DNA from: an uncultured Cellvibrionales bacterium
Lineage (GTDB): Bacteria > Pseudomonadota > Gammaproteobacteria > Pseudomonadales > Porticoccaceae
NCBI GenBank assembly: GCA_913031645.1
Contig: CAJWFB010000001.1
Coordinates: forward strand, 1 to 64,000
Direction of reading: 5' to 3'
Length of the DNA stretch: 64,000 nt
The notes under the pieces are model-generated. The model made no database searches. It worked only from the letters and a program-made list of their open reading frames with translations, and was not told the origin of the DNA. This document shows, one piece after another, positions 27,150-37,082 of the stretch. The position numbers were made by a program, and so were the translations under genes. Position 1 is the first letter of the stretch. Every line of letters begins with the position of its first letter.

Positions 27150-30100
27150 ACAATATTGTGGATCAAGCCGAAAGGTTAAAAGCGATAGACTCAAAAGAAA
27201 GCTTTATTGTTTCAGCCCCAGCTGGATCTGGAAAAACAGGTCTTATCACTCAGCGTATTTTAGGTTTACTCGCAACGGTGAAAGAGCCTGAAGAGATACT
27301 CAGCATCACCTTTACCCGCAAGGCCGCGGCGGAGATGGCCTCACGTGTGCACTCTGCGCTTCAACAGGCTGCAACCGAGCCAAGGCCCATTGATAGTTAT
27401 GCTGCTCAGACCTGGGATCTGGCCCAACAGGCATTGCTTCAAGATAAAAAGCTGAGCTGGAATTTACTCCACATGCCGAACCGTTTGCGTATCCAAACAA
27501 TCGATAGTTTCTGCCGCTATATTGCGCGTCAATTTTCCTTAGAAACAAAGCTTGGTGACATATCGGAACCCAGCGAGTATCCCGAAGCCCATTATGAGAC
27601 TGCAAGTCGGTCGCTACTCCAGCAACTGGAGTTGGATGAATCTTTAGCGCCCTCGCTCGAAATCCTCTTAGCGCATACTGGCAATAATTTAGAACGATGC
27701 GAACGACTGCTGTCGGAACTACTCAACAAGCGGGAGCAATGGTTACCACTAATTTTTGGTATTGAAGATAATCGTCATTACTTTAAACAGGTAATCGAGC
27801 AAATTGTTGATGAAAATCTATATAGCCTTTACGAAAGTCTTTTGCCTATCACTGGAGAACTGATAGAACTAGCTGACTTTGCAGCGAGTCATATACCAGA
27901 GGGAAAGAACCAAGCTTTGGCAGAACTGATTGGGTTAGTCGAGCTCCCTGACGCTAGCCTTTCAGGTATTTCTTGCTGGAAAACGCTATTGCGAATGCTG
28001 GTGACCCAAGATGGCGCTATTCGTCTTAAAATTGATAAAAACGCAGGTTTTCCAGCTGATAAAAAAGAGCACAAAACACGTATGGAGAATGTCCTCATGT
28101 GGTGCAGGAATCAGGATGGCCTAGTTGATCAAATTAGCAACGTCTTGAACTTACCCGAGTATTCTATCAATCATAGTCAACAGCGTATTCTTGATGCTCT
28201 GGGGGTACTATTGCCCCACCTAGCCGCACAGCTTAATACTGAATTCAGAGAACAAGATCAGTGCGATTACTCTGCTATTACACTATCTGCCTTAGAGGCT
28301 ATTACCCCTGCTTTGGATGAGGTTGTTTCCGACGTAACGCTTCGTTTGGATTATCAGTTAAGTCACATCTTAGTCGATGAGTTCCAGGATACCTCAGGCT
28401 CTCAGGTGGAGTTGCTGACACAACTGGTAAGCGGATGGCAACCTGGGGATGGTCGAACACTATTCTTAGTAGGCGATGCCATGCAGTCTTTGTATGGATT
28501 TCGTAACGCGAATGTTGGTTTATTTATCAATCTTCAGCGCCATTCGATCGGCCCCATTCAATGTACTCCCCTTACTCTGTCGACAAACTTCCGATCAGAA
28601 CAAGGCGTGGTCGACTGGGTGAATGATGTATTCAGCGACGCCTTTCCCAAAAGAGCTGATATCAGCCGGGGCGCAGTGCCCTACTCTGCTTCATCAGGTT
28701 TCAAGACTTATGGATTGAATACTGCAGTTACCTTCCAAGGATTTTCAGGTGATCTGACTGAAACCGCACAGGGAGATCATATAGCCGCCACTTGCCGAGC
28801 GATATCTCAAGTAGACAGTCGCCAGTCGATTGCTATTTTAGTGCGTAGTCGAAGCCATCTTAGATGCATTATTCCAGCACTCCAGTCAGCAAATCTTAAC
28901 TGGGAGGCTCATGACATTACACCATTGGGCACTCGAATGCCGGTGATAGACATGATGTCGCTAACACGTGCTCTGGTATCACCTGCTGATAGAATTGCCT
29001 GGCTTGCATTATTGCGAAGCCCATTTTGTGGCTTGGGCTTGGAAGACCTGCTAACAATATCCAACAGCACTATGGCCAGCCCTTACACTGGAGACGCTAT
29101 TCTCGCTCAGTTGCAGACGATACTCAGCTCACCCTCTGCCGAAAAACTCTCCGATTATGGGCAGCAGGCGCTTAACCGGATTATCCAAATCCTATCGTAT
29201 GCTTGGGATAATCGAGGACGGACGGATATACGTGTTGCTGTCGAGTCGACGTGGCAGCGTTTAGGCGGTCCGGCAACCATTGCTAGTGATGCAGATCTAA
29301 GTGACCTACGTCGCTATTTAGACCTTCTAGAAACTTGGCAAGTGGCCGGATTGGTCAAGGACTGGAGAGGCTTCGAAGTCGCAGTAGATAAACTCTATGC
29401 TAATCCATCGCCTCATTACCATTCTGGGACGGACTCTGCGACGACCATTCAAATCATGACCATACACAAATCAAAAGGACTAGAATTTGATCATGTTATT
29501 TTACCCTCTTTAGGAAGTCAGTCACCCTCAGACAAAAAACCACTACTTAGATGGCAAAAAATCATATCAGACGATAATCAATCAACATTACTTATGGCGC
29601 CTTTAGGCCCCCATGATGAGGAGGACGACCCCGTATATGCTTATCTCAAGTATGAATCTAATTTGAAGACTAGGCTCGAAGACACTCGAGTACTCTATGT
29701 GGCGGCAACCCGTGCTATCAAAAAGCTGTATCTGTATGCAAAATTAACCCCTTCTAAAAAAGATGGCTGGAATGCCCCTGGGAAAACGAGTTTGCTGAAT
29801 CCCATTTGGCCTAAAATTGAAGAAAATATAGCCGCAGGGTTATTCAATGTAGAGGCAACCGCTGATGAGAGCAGAAATTCAGGCAATGATGCAAGACGTC
29901 AATTAGTCCATATACGTCGACTGCCCTCTGAGTTTGTTCCACCGAGGCTAGAGAAGCATGCACTCTTAGGTCACTCAATACCTAAAGCTAATGACTCATT
30001 CTCTGTTAGCGAGGGTGACTTATCCGTTAGAGCACGACATTTTGGCACCGTTATGCACCGGACCTTAAAACAAATTGCCAATGAGGGTCTTAACGCCTGG

Positions 30101-30550
30101 CCAGAGAGCCGACGCCTAACATTGCCACTGACTTGGCGAACTCAGCTTAAGGAACTGGGCGTTCTTGCTACGAAACATGAGCTTGCGGAATTGTCTGATG
30201 CGATTATGCTTACAGTCGCAGATCCCAATGGGCAATGGATTTTAGCCCCGCATTCAAAAGCTTATTGTGAACAATCTCTGAGTTACTCGCACGATGATGT
30301 TGAATCATTTGGAATATCAGTGATTGATAGAACCTTTATTGATGCAGGTATTCGCTGGATTATTGATTATAAATTTACGCGTCCTACCGACCTTGAAACT
30401 AGCGCCCAATTTGCACAAAGGCAGTTAAATTATTATAAAGGCCAGCTAAACCACTACGCCAGGCTCTATAGAGAAATGGGTCCAGAGCCGGTCCGCTGCG
30501 CACTCTACTTCCCCCAGATAGGCATGTTTAGTGCAGTAACCACTGAATAG
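27146..30550 (+). CDS. AddA-like UvrD/RecB-type helicase-nuclease
   Basis: The 1134-residue superfamily 1 helicase has Walker A SAPAGSGKTGLITQR (about 22-37), motif Ia SITFTRKAAAEM, the Walker B segment LVDEFQDTSGSQ, motif III VGDAMQSLYGFRNAN, motif IV LSTNFRS, motif V IMTIHKSKGLEFDHVILP and motif VI VLYVAATRA. A C-terminal RecB-type nuclease follows (HFGTVMHRTLKQIA, then RWIIDYKFTRP). With its upstream partner it should form a two-subunit, two-nuclease AddAB-type complex resecting broken ends for RecA. No recB, recC or recD is in the window. Confidence 0.9.
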   Translation: MNNIVDQAERLKAIDSKESFIVSAPAGSGKTGLITQRILGLLATVKEPEEILSITFTRKAAAEMASRVHSALQQAATEPRPIDSYAAQTWDLAQQALLQDKKLSWNLLHMPNRLRIQTIDSFCRYIARQFSLETKLGDISEPSEYPEAHYETASRSLLQQLELDESLAPSLEILLAHTGNNLERCERLLSELLNKREQWLPLIFGIEDNRHYFKQVIEQIVDENLYSLYESLLPITGELIELADFAASHIPEGKNQALAELIGLVELPDASLSGISCWKTLLRMLVTQDGAIRLKIDKNAGFPADKKEHKTRMENVLMWCRNQDGLVDQISNVLNLPEYSINHSQQRILDALGVLLPHLAAQLNTEFREQDQCDYSAITLSALEAITPALDEVVSDVTLRLDYQLSHILVDEFQDTSGSQVELLTQLVSGWQPGDGRTLFLVGDAMQSLYGFRNANVGLFINLQRHSIGPIQCTPLTLSTNFRSEQGVVDWVNDVFSDAFPKRADISRGAVPYSASSGFKTYGLNTAVTFQGFSGDLTETAQGDHIAATCRAISQVDSRQSIAILVRSRSHLRCIIPALQSANLNWEAHDITPLGTRMPVIDMMSLTRALVSPADRIAWLALLRSPFCGLGLEDLLTISNSTMASPYTGDAILAQLQTILSSPSAEKLSDYGQQALNRIIQILSYAWDNRGRTDIRVAVESTWQRLGGPATIASDADLSDLRRYLDLLETWQVAGLVKDWRGFEVAVDKLYANPSPHYHSGTDSATTIQIMTIHKSKGLEFDHVILPSLGSQSPSDKKPLLRWQKIISDDNQSTLLMAPLGPHDEEDDPVYAYLKYESNLKTRLEDTRVLYVAATRAIKKLYLYAKLTPSKKDGWNAPGKTSLLNPIWPKIEENIAAGLFNVEATADESRNSGNDARRQLVHIRRLPSEFVPPRLEKHALLGHSIPKANDSFSVSEGDLSVRARHFGTVMHRTLKQIANEGLNAWPESRRLTLPLTWRTQLKELGVLATKHELAELSDAIMLTVADPNGQWILAPHSKAYCEQSLSYSHDDVESFGISVIDRTFIDAGIRWIIDYKFTRPTDLETSAQFAQRQLNYYKGQLNHYARLYREMGPEPVRCALYFPQIGMFSAVTTE

Positions 30551-30551
30551 T

Positions 30552-30580
30552 CTTCAAAAACGTTTCGTTTTCAGTACAAT
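30552..30580 (+). promoter_or_regulatory. Candidate sigma-70 promoter for the DAHP synthase gene
   Basis: TTCAAA (30552-30557) and TACAAT (30575-30580) are separated by 17 bases and lie about 40 bases before the start codon. The -10 is good and the -35 fair. Confidence 0.4.
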
Positions 30581-30620
30581 AGCGCTCCTCAAAGAATTAA
30601 CTTAGTCAGGAATTCCGATA

Positions 30621-31688
30621 ATGGATCTCAGAGCAGTCGAAAATATTAATATCGAACAACCAGAAATTTTGGTGACCCCCGCTGAACTAAAGCGCGAAAT
30701 TCCAATATCGGATAAAGCCAGGCAAACCGTCTCTGATGGCCGCAAAGCGATAGAAAATATTCTAGAGCGCAAAGATCATCGTATCTTTGTGGTGGTAGGG
30801 CCCTGCTCGATCCATGATCTCAAGGCCGCCCATGAATATGCCGCTAAGCTGAAGGTTTTAGCAGACAAAGTAAGCGATACCCTACTTATTGTTATGCGTG
30901 TCTATTTTGAGAAGCCACGAACTACGACTGGCTGGAAAGGACTGATAAATGACCCTTTTATGAACGACTCATTCAAAATCACTGATGGCTTGCATATCGG
31001 CCGCCAACTATTACACGATATTCTTGAGATAGGATTGCCAACCGCTACCGAAGCACTGGACCCCATCTCGCCCCAGTATATGCAAGATTTAATCACTTGG
31101 TCAGCCATTGGCGCTCGCACCACTGAGTCGCAGACTCATCGTGAAATGGCATCAGGGCTGTCATCGTCGGTGGGCTTTAAGAACGGTACCGATGGAAGCC
31201 TGACGGTAGCCATGAACGCCTTGCAATCAGTCGCCAGCCCGCATCGATTTTTAGGTATCAATTCAGATGGCAAAGTGTCTGTAATTACCACCAAAGGCAA
31301 CCCATATGCCCATGTGGTATTGCGAGGCGGTAATGGTAAGCCAAACTATGATTCGGTCAGTGTTTCAATTTGTGAGCAAGAACTATCCGCTGAGGGAATC
31401 ACACCGAATATCATGGTCGATTGTAGTCATGCAAACTCTAACAAGGATCATAATTTACAACCGCTGGTCCTAGAAAACGTAGCAAATCAAATTCTTGAGG
31501 GCAATCAATCTATCATCGGAGCCATGGTTGAAAGCCATCTTAGTGGTGGCAATCAGAAACTATCAAGTAATCCTGGTGATATGGCCTATGGGGTATCAGT
31601 AACAGACGCCTGTATCGACTGGGAGACCACCGAGACAAGCATTCTAGAAATGGCTGATAAACTGCGAGATGTGTTAAAAACCCGATAA
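30621..31688 (+). CDS. 3-deoxy-7-phosphoheptulonate (DAHP) synthase, class I (AroF/AroG/AroH type)
   Basis: The 355-residue enzyme condenses PEP and erythrose-4-phosphate, the first step of the shikimate pathway. Seen: VVVGPCSIHDLKAA (metal cysteine), MRVYFEKPRTTTGWKGLINDP, IGARTTESQTHREMASGLS, GFKNGTDGS, HVVLRGG and VDCSHANSNKDH. The N-terminal extension is where aromatic amino acids bind for feedback control. Which amino acid inhibits it cannot be told safely from sequence, so I give no isoform letter. Confidence 0.95.
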   Translation: MDLRAVENINIEQPEILVTPAELKREIPISDKARQTVSDGRKAIENILERKDHRIFVVVGPCSIHDLKAAHEYAAKLKVLADKVSDTLLIVMRVYFEKPRTTTGWKGLINDPFMNDSFKITDGLHIGRQLLHDILEIGLPTATEALDPISPQYMQDLITWSAIGARTTESQTHREMASGLSSSVGFKNGTDGSLTVAMNALQSVASPHRFLGINSDGKVSVITTKGNPYAHVVLRGGNGKPNYDSVSVSICEQELSAEGITPNIMVDCSHANSNKDHNLQPLVLENVANQILEGNQSIIGAMVESHLSGGNQKLSSNPGDMAYGVSVTDACIDWETTETSILEMADKLRDVLKTR

Positions 31689-31781
31689 CCACTCTTCGCG
31701 TTTTTTAATTGAACGGTTCTTGGTATTGAACTAGGATTGTGATCTATTGCTAAGGTTCCACTACTGGAGTTGTAAACGCTA

Positions 31782-32474
31782 ATGCCCCGCCTTATTCTGC
31801 TTGTCGCTCTCATTTTTATTATTTGGTATTGGTGGAAAACCATCAAAGGACTGTCTATAGAAGAAAAGCGGCCATTCCTTTGGCGTAGTGCCTTTTGGGT
31901 GGTGTTAGCAGCCTCTTTATTACTGGTTCTCTCCGGTCGAATGCATTGGGTTGGCGCCGGGTTAGCGGCCTTGATCCCACTGGGAAAATCATTACTAGCC
32001 TTTGGGTTTCGAGCACTCCCCATCCTCCGGCTCTTAGGTCGCTTCAAGACTACGCCTTCTCAATTCAAAACTACGTCATTAAGCGTCACTATTAATTTTT
32101 CGAACTCGCAAATGGATGGTGAAGTTCTTATCGGTGAACTAGCAGGTAAAAAATTATCCGAACTCACTGATGATCAGCTGGAAAACTTAGCGGCCCAGCT
32201 GAAGGATGTTGACCGTGAATCATATGCTCTTTTGTATGCTTACCGTATGCGCAGAGGTAATGCAGGACAGCAGAGTGACGGCGGTTTTAATAGCGATAAC
32301 TTTACTGGCCTATCTGAGAGTGAAGCCTATGAAATTTTAGGCCTTGACCAGACAGCCTCGAAGGAAGACGTCATTAAGGCGCACAAAAGGCTAGTTCAGC
32401 GCCTGCACCCAGACAGGGGTGGAAGTGATTATCTTGCTGCAAAAATAAATGCAGCCAAGGACAGGCTATCCTAG
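31782..32474 (+). CDS. Membrane-anchored J-domain protein
   Basis: The 230-residue product has two or three N-terminal membrane helices (about 3-85). A linker follows, then a C-terminal J domain (about 170-230) with SEAYEILGLDQTASKEDV and the essential HPD in RLHPDRGGSDY. The C-terminal position of the J domain recalls the TIM14/Pam18-like and DjlA-like type III proteins, which bring DnaK to the membrane. The region NFSNSQMDGEVLIGELAGKKLSEL is shared with related bacterial proteins. It lies 93 bases after the DAHP synthase gene and is convergent with cmoM. Confidence 0.82.
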   Translation: MPRLILLVALIFIIWYWWKTIKGLSIEEKRPFLWRSAFWVVLAASLLLVLSGRMHWVGAGLAALIPLGKSLLAFGFRALPILRLLGRFKTTPSQFKTTSLSVTINFSNSQMDGEVLIGELAGKKLSELTDDQLENLAAQLKDVDRESYALLYAYRMRRGNAGQQSDGGFNSDNFTGLSESEAYEILGLDQTASKEDVIKAHKRLVQRLHPDRGGSDYLAAKINAAKDRLS

Positions 32475-32496
32475 TCTACCAATTATTTAGAACTCC

Positions 32497-33318
32497 CTAA
32501 TCGCTGTCGCCCTTTTGTATTTCAGTATTCTTTGCAAATACAAAGTGAATGTATCGCCCCAGCCATTTAAACGGTTCTATCTGTGAGTACACGAGCTCAG
32601 CATCAATTACGGCCTGTGGATGCTCATGACCACCCCTAACAGTGGTTACATAGTCATGGAATACTCTTAGCCCTGATGACTTTGCAAGCTTGAGCCCGAG
32701 TTTCTCTGACCAGCTTTTAACGCGCTCAGGTTGAAATGGCGTGTGTGGCGTTAAGCTGCCAGGATCTGCCTTAAAATCAGATTCCAGCATCTTGAAATTG
32801 CCTCGTATCAAATTTCGATACACCAAGGCATTGTGATTATAAAATGTCAAAGAAATAACAGTATCGCATGAGCTATGTCGTATAAGTTGACCGAGTAATT
32901 CCTCAGGCTTATCTAACCATTCAAGGACGGCATGACAAAGTATTAAATCAAATAGCCCCAGCTCTTCAGTATCCAGGTCCTGATAAGCACACTGATACCA
33001 GACAATTGTATCTTTCACCCCTGCTGTATTCGCTGAGTGTTTGGCCGTGGCAGTCATGTTCGACGATAAATCATTGTAGGTAACGGAGTGTCCAAGCTCG
33101 GCAAACCTAATAGACATTTGACCCAAGCCACCGCCGATATCAAGCACTCGTATTGGTTTTGAATGTTTGATCGCAGGCATCACAGCCAACAAATCGCGCC
33201 AAATCACCGCCAATCGAATATCGCCTTTTAAACCGCCATAAACTTTACTCGAAAACTTTTCGGTTAAATCGTCAAAATTACGATCTCCGCCAGTAGAACT
33301 TTCCATATCATTCTTCAA
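32497..33318 (-). CDS. cmoM: tRNA 5-carboxymethoxyuridine methyltransferase CmoM
   Basis: The 273-residue SAM methyltransferase turns cmo5U34 into its methyl ester in tRNA. The start [21 protein letters not shown] matches the CmoM (old SmtA) N-terminus closely. SAM-binding [55 protein letters not shown] and GLRVFHDYV follow in family order, and the protein ends with LGRYIHFVF. It is divergent from dapE. Confidence 0.92.
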   Translation of the reverse strand: MKNDMESSTGGDRNFDDLTEKFSSKVYGGLKGDIRLAVIWRDLLAVMPAIKHSKPIRVLDIGGGLGQMSIRFAELGHSVTYNDLSSNMTATAKHSANTAGVKDTIVWYQCAYQDLDTEELGLFDLILCHAVLEWLDKPEELLGQLIRHSSCDTVISLTFYNHNALVYRNLIRGNFKMLESDFKADPGSLTPHTPFQPERVKSWSEKLGLKLAKSSGLRVFHDYVTTVRGGHEHPQAVIDAELVYSQIEPFKWLGRYIHFVFAKNTEIQKGDSD

Positions 33319-33418
33319 CTCATTGAATCCTGCATTAAAACAAAATCCGACAACCGGTTATATAGCCGTAGAGGGTTTTGCACATTACAATACCCTTTCT
33401 CAAACCAAGGCGACGATC

Positions 33419-34552
33419 ATGAATAATTCACCTACCGTGGCACTCGCTTTGGACCTGGTTTCACGGCCCTCTGTTACGCCTTTTGATGCTGGCTGCCAGG
33501 AACTGATGATCCATCGTTTAGAACGCTCTGGCTTCTCGGTGGAACGGCTGAAATTTGATGATGTCGACAATTTTTGGGCGGTTCATGGCAGCGATGGGCC
33601 TATTTTCTGTTTCGCAGGTCACACAGATGTGGTTCCTACCGGCCCACTCGATCAGTGGGCAAACCTACCATTTTCTCCAGTAATCAAAGATGGTCTGCTA
33701 TTTGGTCGTGGCGCTGCCGACATGAAAGGCTCTTTGGCCTCTATGGTGGTCGCAGCAGAACAGTTTGTAAAGCAATACCCAGACCATCCCGGCAGACTTG
33801 CTTTTTTGATTACCAGTGATGAGGAAGGCTTGGCTGTCAATGGGACTGTGCGCGTTGTTGACTGGCTCAAAGCCCAGGCGATAATTCCGCGTTGGTGCTT
33901 GGTCGGTGAACCTTCAAGCTCCGAACAATGTGGTGATACGATTAAAAATGGACGCCGAGGATCCCTCGGTTGCTCTATGACTATCACTGGACTTCAAGGT
34001 CACGTCGCCTATCCGCACCTCGCATCAAACCCGATCCATTTGGCTACGCCAGCAATAAACGAACTAATCGCAGCAGTTTGGGACGAGGGTAATGACTATT
34101 TCCCGCCTACGTCATTTCAGATCTCCAATATCACTAGCGGCACAGGTGTAACTAATGTAATACCTGGAGACATTCAAGTTATGTTCAACTTTCGCTTCTC
34201 CACCGAAGTTACCGACCAACAACTGCGTCAGCGTGTAGAGGATATCTTGGACAGGTATGGATTCAATTACAGTATGGAGTGGAGGCTAAATGGCCAGCCA
34301 TTTTTAACTAAAACTGGGTTGTTAGTTGATGTGGCTCGTGAGTGTATTGAGGATGTCACAGGACTAAAAACCGTATTATCGACCGCCGGCGGTACTTCTG
34401 ATGGTAGATTTATAGCGCCCATGGGCTCTGAAGTACTAGAGCTAGGGCCTGTAAATAGCAGCATTCACCGCGTTGATGAGCATGTATCAACAGAAGACTT
34501 AAATAAACTAACCAAGATTTATCAAAAAATTGTATCGCAGTTACTGGGATGA
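33419..34552 (+). CDS. dapE: Succinyl-diaminopimelate desuccinylase DapE
   Basis: The 377-residue di-zinc M20 peptidase-family enzyme removes succinate from N-succinyl-LL-DAP for lysine and peptidoglycan synthesis. Metal and catalytic segments: [34 protein letters not shown] and [12 protein letters not shown]; the dimerisation domain holds [14 protein letters not shown] with [12 protein letters not shown]. The ATG at 33419 follows AAGG by 8 bases and gives the standard length; a frame from 33323 adds 32 non-family residues. Confidence 0.96.
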   Translation: MNNSPTVALALDLVSRPSVTPFDAGCQELMIHRLERSGFSVERLKFDDVDNFWAVHGSDGPIFCFAGHTDVVPTGPLDQWANLPFSPVIKDGLLFGRGAADMKGSLASMVVAAEQFVKQYPDHPGRLAFLITSDEEGLAVNGTVRVVDWLKAQAIIPRWCLVGEPSSSEQCGDTIKNGRRGSLGCSMTITGLQGHVAYPHLASNPIHLATPAINELIAAVWDEGNDYFPPTSFQISNITSGTGVTNVIPGDIQVMFNFRFSTEVTDQQLRQRVEDILDRYGFNYSMEWRLNGQPFLTKTGLLVDVARECIEDVTGLKTVLSTAGGTSDGRFIAPMGSEVLELGPVNSSIHRVDEHVSTEDLNKLTKIYQKIVSQLLG

Positions 34553-34587
34553 CTAGTTTATTGAGCTTAATCTAAATTGATGTGGCA

Positions 34588-35472
34588 ATGCCAATGAGCT
34601 ACCAAACTTCACTTCTATATCTCTGTACAGTCGCTATATGGGGATCGACTTGGCTGGTGATTACCTTTCAGTTGGGAACCGTCGATCCAATGATATCAGT
34701 TATCTACAGAATGGCGCTGGCCTCTGTGTTACTTTTTCTCCTCTGTAGATTTCTCGGTGTAACCCTCCGTGCATCAAGAGTAGATCACTTTTTCTTCATG
34801 ATTCAGGGTGTATTGAGTTTCGGAGTAAATTTTTGGTTCATCTATATGTCTGAGATGTTTCTAACAAGCGGGATCATCGCTGTTATATTTTCTCTGATTG
34901 TCTTTTTAAATCTGATCAATGGTCGTATTTTTTTAAAGCGCCCTATTGAGAGGAATACGGCGCTTGGAGGCCTAGTCGGCCTGTGTGGATTATATTTACT
35001 CTTCTCTCCCGAGTTGAGTAATGCTAGCACCGAGCAAGATGCTCTAAAAGGGTTTGGCTTGGCATTCATTGCAGTGTTTAGCGCATCACTGGGTAATATG
35101 TCTGCAACACGCAGTGGCATGCTCGGTCATTCGGTATGGCGTATCAACGCCTGGGCCACGCTATATGGTGCCGCTGCGCTAAGTATAATCGCGATTTTAA
35201 CGGACACAGCTTTTACATTTGACGCAAGTCTCGAATATACCTTGTCACTAATCTACTTATCCGTTTTTGGTACAATTTTGGCCTTTGGTGCCTACTTGAA
35301 ATTGATGGTAGTTATAGGTCCTGAAAAGGCGAGTTACGGGGCCCTCATGATACCGTTCGTTGCAATTGGTCTATCAACTATTTTCGAGGACTACCAGTGG
35401 ACAACTATTGCAGCCAGCGGTTTTCTTCTGGCAGTATTGGGCAATTATCTGGTCATGCGAAAACAGCGCTAG
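34588..35472 (+). CDS. EamA/DMT-family transporter
   Basis: An inner-membrane protein of about 294 residues with ten predicted helices in two EamA repeats. Repeat one begins LYLCTVAIWGSTWLVITFQLG, with VSVIYRMALAS-like pore residues (PMISVIYRMALASVL). Repeat two includes GFGLAFIAVFSASLGNM and ends with AASGFLLAVLGNYLVM. The family exports or imports small metabolites; the substrate is unknown. Starts GTG 34582, ATG 34588 and ATG 34594 are all possible. Its stop overlaps the convergent rsmJ by four bases. Confidence 0.82.
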   Translation: MPMSYQTSLLYLCTVAIWGSTWLVITFQLGTVDPMISVIYRMALASVLLFLLCRFLGVTLRASRVDHFFFMIQGVLSFGVNFWFIYMSEMFLTSGIIAVIFSLIVFLNLINGRIFLKRPIERNTALGGLVGLCGLYLLFSPELSNASTEQDALKGFGLAFIAVFSASLGNMSATRSGMLGHSVWRINAWATLYGAAALSIIAILTDTAFTFDASLEYTLSLIYLSVFGTILAFGAYLKLMVVIGPEKASYGALMIPFVAIGLSTIFEDYQWTTIAASGFLLAVLGNYLVMRKQR

Positions 35473-36302
35473 GAAGGTATCTTGCGAAGAGCGAAAATAT
35501 CGAAGCGAGTACTTTTCCCAGTAAGGGAGTACGTTGGCGGTAAGTCTGCAAGGAACTCAGCATGGGTAGATCTCTTAACAACGACTCTATAGCGTGCGCA
35601 GTCAATGGCAAGCTTCAGCAGCGAGTCTGCGTCTTCGTCCCCACCAACAATATTTTGAAATGCCTGCATCTCCTTTTTTACCTTCGCTGACTTTTTTCGG
35701 TGGGGAAACATTGGATCCAAATATATTACGTCCGGCCTACCTTCCTCTGTCAGTGATTTGATCGCATCAGCTGAATCGCATTCAAGAAATTTAAGACGTC
35801 CCATTACATCTCTTAACTCCGGATGATCGCGCCCTGCATATAGCGCTCTTTCAATACCATCACGAAGCAGACACGCTATTATTGCATTGCGTTCGAAAAG
35901 CCGTACATCGCAGCCTAGGGAGGCGAGCACGAAGGCATCTCCACCCAAACCCGCGGTAAGGTCAAGAACCGAAGGAAAAAACCGCCCCGAAACCCCAACT
36001 GCTTTAGCTATTGCCTGACCATTACCTCCACCAAACCTGCGTCTGTGGCTGTTGGCACCATTATTAAAGTCAACACGAATTGGCCCATGTAATCGACGAT
36101 CGTTTGGGTGCAGCGAAATACCATGCTCATCGACAATTAGCGCGTAAGCCTGATCATTAAGATCTGCCACGATATTCTCATCACCATTAGAGCTACTGGA
36201 TAATACTATGCCCAACTGTTCGGATAATCGCTTAACTACTGGCAAATACAGCGGTAAGTCAGTACTAATAGTGATGTTTTCCATATTAATATTCATCGAC
36301 AT
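35469..36302 (-). CDS. rsmJ: 16S rRNA (guanine1516-N2)-methyltransferase RsmJ
   Basis: The 277-residue product shows the RsmJ (DUF548) blocks: RRRFGGGNGQAIAKAVG, the SAM site VLDLTAGLGGDAFVLASLGC, LFERNAIIACLLRDGI, VIYLDPMFPHRKKSAKVKKEM and VKRSTHAEFL, ending GKSTRFDIF. It methylates G1516 of 16S rRNA. Start codons at 36302, 36296 and 36284 are close together and none has a strong ribosome site. Confidence 0.94.
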   Translation of the reverse strand: MSMNINMENITISTDLPLYLPVVKRLSEQLGIVLSSSSNGDENIVADLNDQAYALIVDEHGISLHPNDRRLHGPIRVDFNNGANSHRRRFGGGNGQAIAKAVGVSGRFFPSVLDLTAGLGGDAFVLASLGCDVRLFERNAIIACLLRDGIERALYAGRDHPELRDVMGRLKFLECDSADAIKSLTEEGRPDVIYLDPMFPHRKKSAKVKKEMQAFQNIVGGDEDADSLLKLAIDCARYRVVVKRSTHAEFLADLPPTYSLTGKSTRFDIFALRKIPS

Positions 36303-37082
36303 TTACATATTACTCAAACGAGGAGAAGTCTCATGGATACGGATTGAGTGTATTACTACCCGACTGCGCACCTGTGGGGATTATGCCTATACTTTAAGCA
36401 AAAAACCCATCATTACTCCCTCAGACTGATATTTAATAAAGGTTGTTGTTGAAACAAAGTGACAGAAAACAAGGGGGATAATCGTGTTAGAGACTCTCGC
36501 TCATTATTGGCAGTAGTTGATACCCAAGCCAGTGTAGAAAATCTTGGAAAAATGCGATATTTTTTCGTCTCCCTTTTTTAAGCTGTAATGAGACCGCATA
36601 GCAAAGTGTCAGGTTTCTATTTCTTTATAATGTACTAACCGAATCCGGCGTGAACAACAATACGAATATAATATATGATGGCATCGCATAACTGTGCAGT
36701 CTACCTAGTGTAATCCCCATAATCAGTCACACTTGTGAATAGCTAGTACAGTTTACATATAGTGACTAAGTTCACATAAACGACTTTAAGTTATGCACAA
36801 TTTCTGTGGATAACTTTGTGGATTAACCTTGGATTTGTCGCCTAAATCCGTAAAAAACATGCTCCCGACTTAGATTGGTTACTTTTTAACCATTTAAAAA
36901 AAGCCATATAAATCAGATAGATAGAGTTATTGCTTGCAATAATCAATGACTTACGAGCATTACCTAACACAAGATTGCAAAACAAACGTCTATCTGTGGA
37001 AAAACTCGCTAATCTCTATCGAAGCTTAAAAGGACGTTAGCAACTCAAAACAACGCAACGGGCGATTTAAAGGGTTATCATC
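36303..37082. other. 780-base non-coding, AT-rich region with a DnaA-box cluster
   Basis: No protein or RNA gene can be supported here. Features visible are several DnaA-box sequences (36791-36825 and 36995-37003), an inverted repeat TCACA-ct-TGTGA at 36727-36738, and an AT-rich stretch at about 36875-36960. It lies between the 5' end of rsmJ and the 3' end of the walJ-like gene. Confidence 0.6.
36791..36825. promoter_or_regulatory. Cluster of DnaA-box sequences
   Basis: Three boxes lie within 35 bases: TTATGCACA (36791-36799), TGTGGATAA (36805-36813, a perfect consensus box on the minus strand) and TGTGGATTA (36817-36825). The last two are in direct orientation, 12 bases apart. A fourth, TGTGGAAAA, lies at 36995-37003. 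Such spacing is what is seen in replication origins or DnaA-titrating sites. No dnaA, dnaN, rpmH or mnmG is nearby, so an origin is not claimed. Confidence 0.5.

Noticed and set aside
31586..32047. 153-codon minus-strand open frame
   Set aside because: It is antisense to the DAHP synthase end and the J-domain gene, both clearly real.
36640..36690. Possible dif recombination site (TATAATATATG region), suggested by converging gene strands
   Set aside because: Only about half of the XerD arm and little of the XerC arm match the E. coli dif sequence.
36303..37082. Chromosomal replication origin
   Set aside because: DnaA boxes are present but no replication genes are nearby, and strand orientation is opposite to that of an origin. 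Kept only as a finding.
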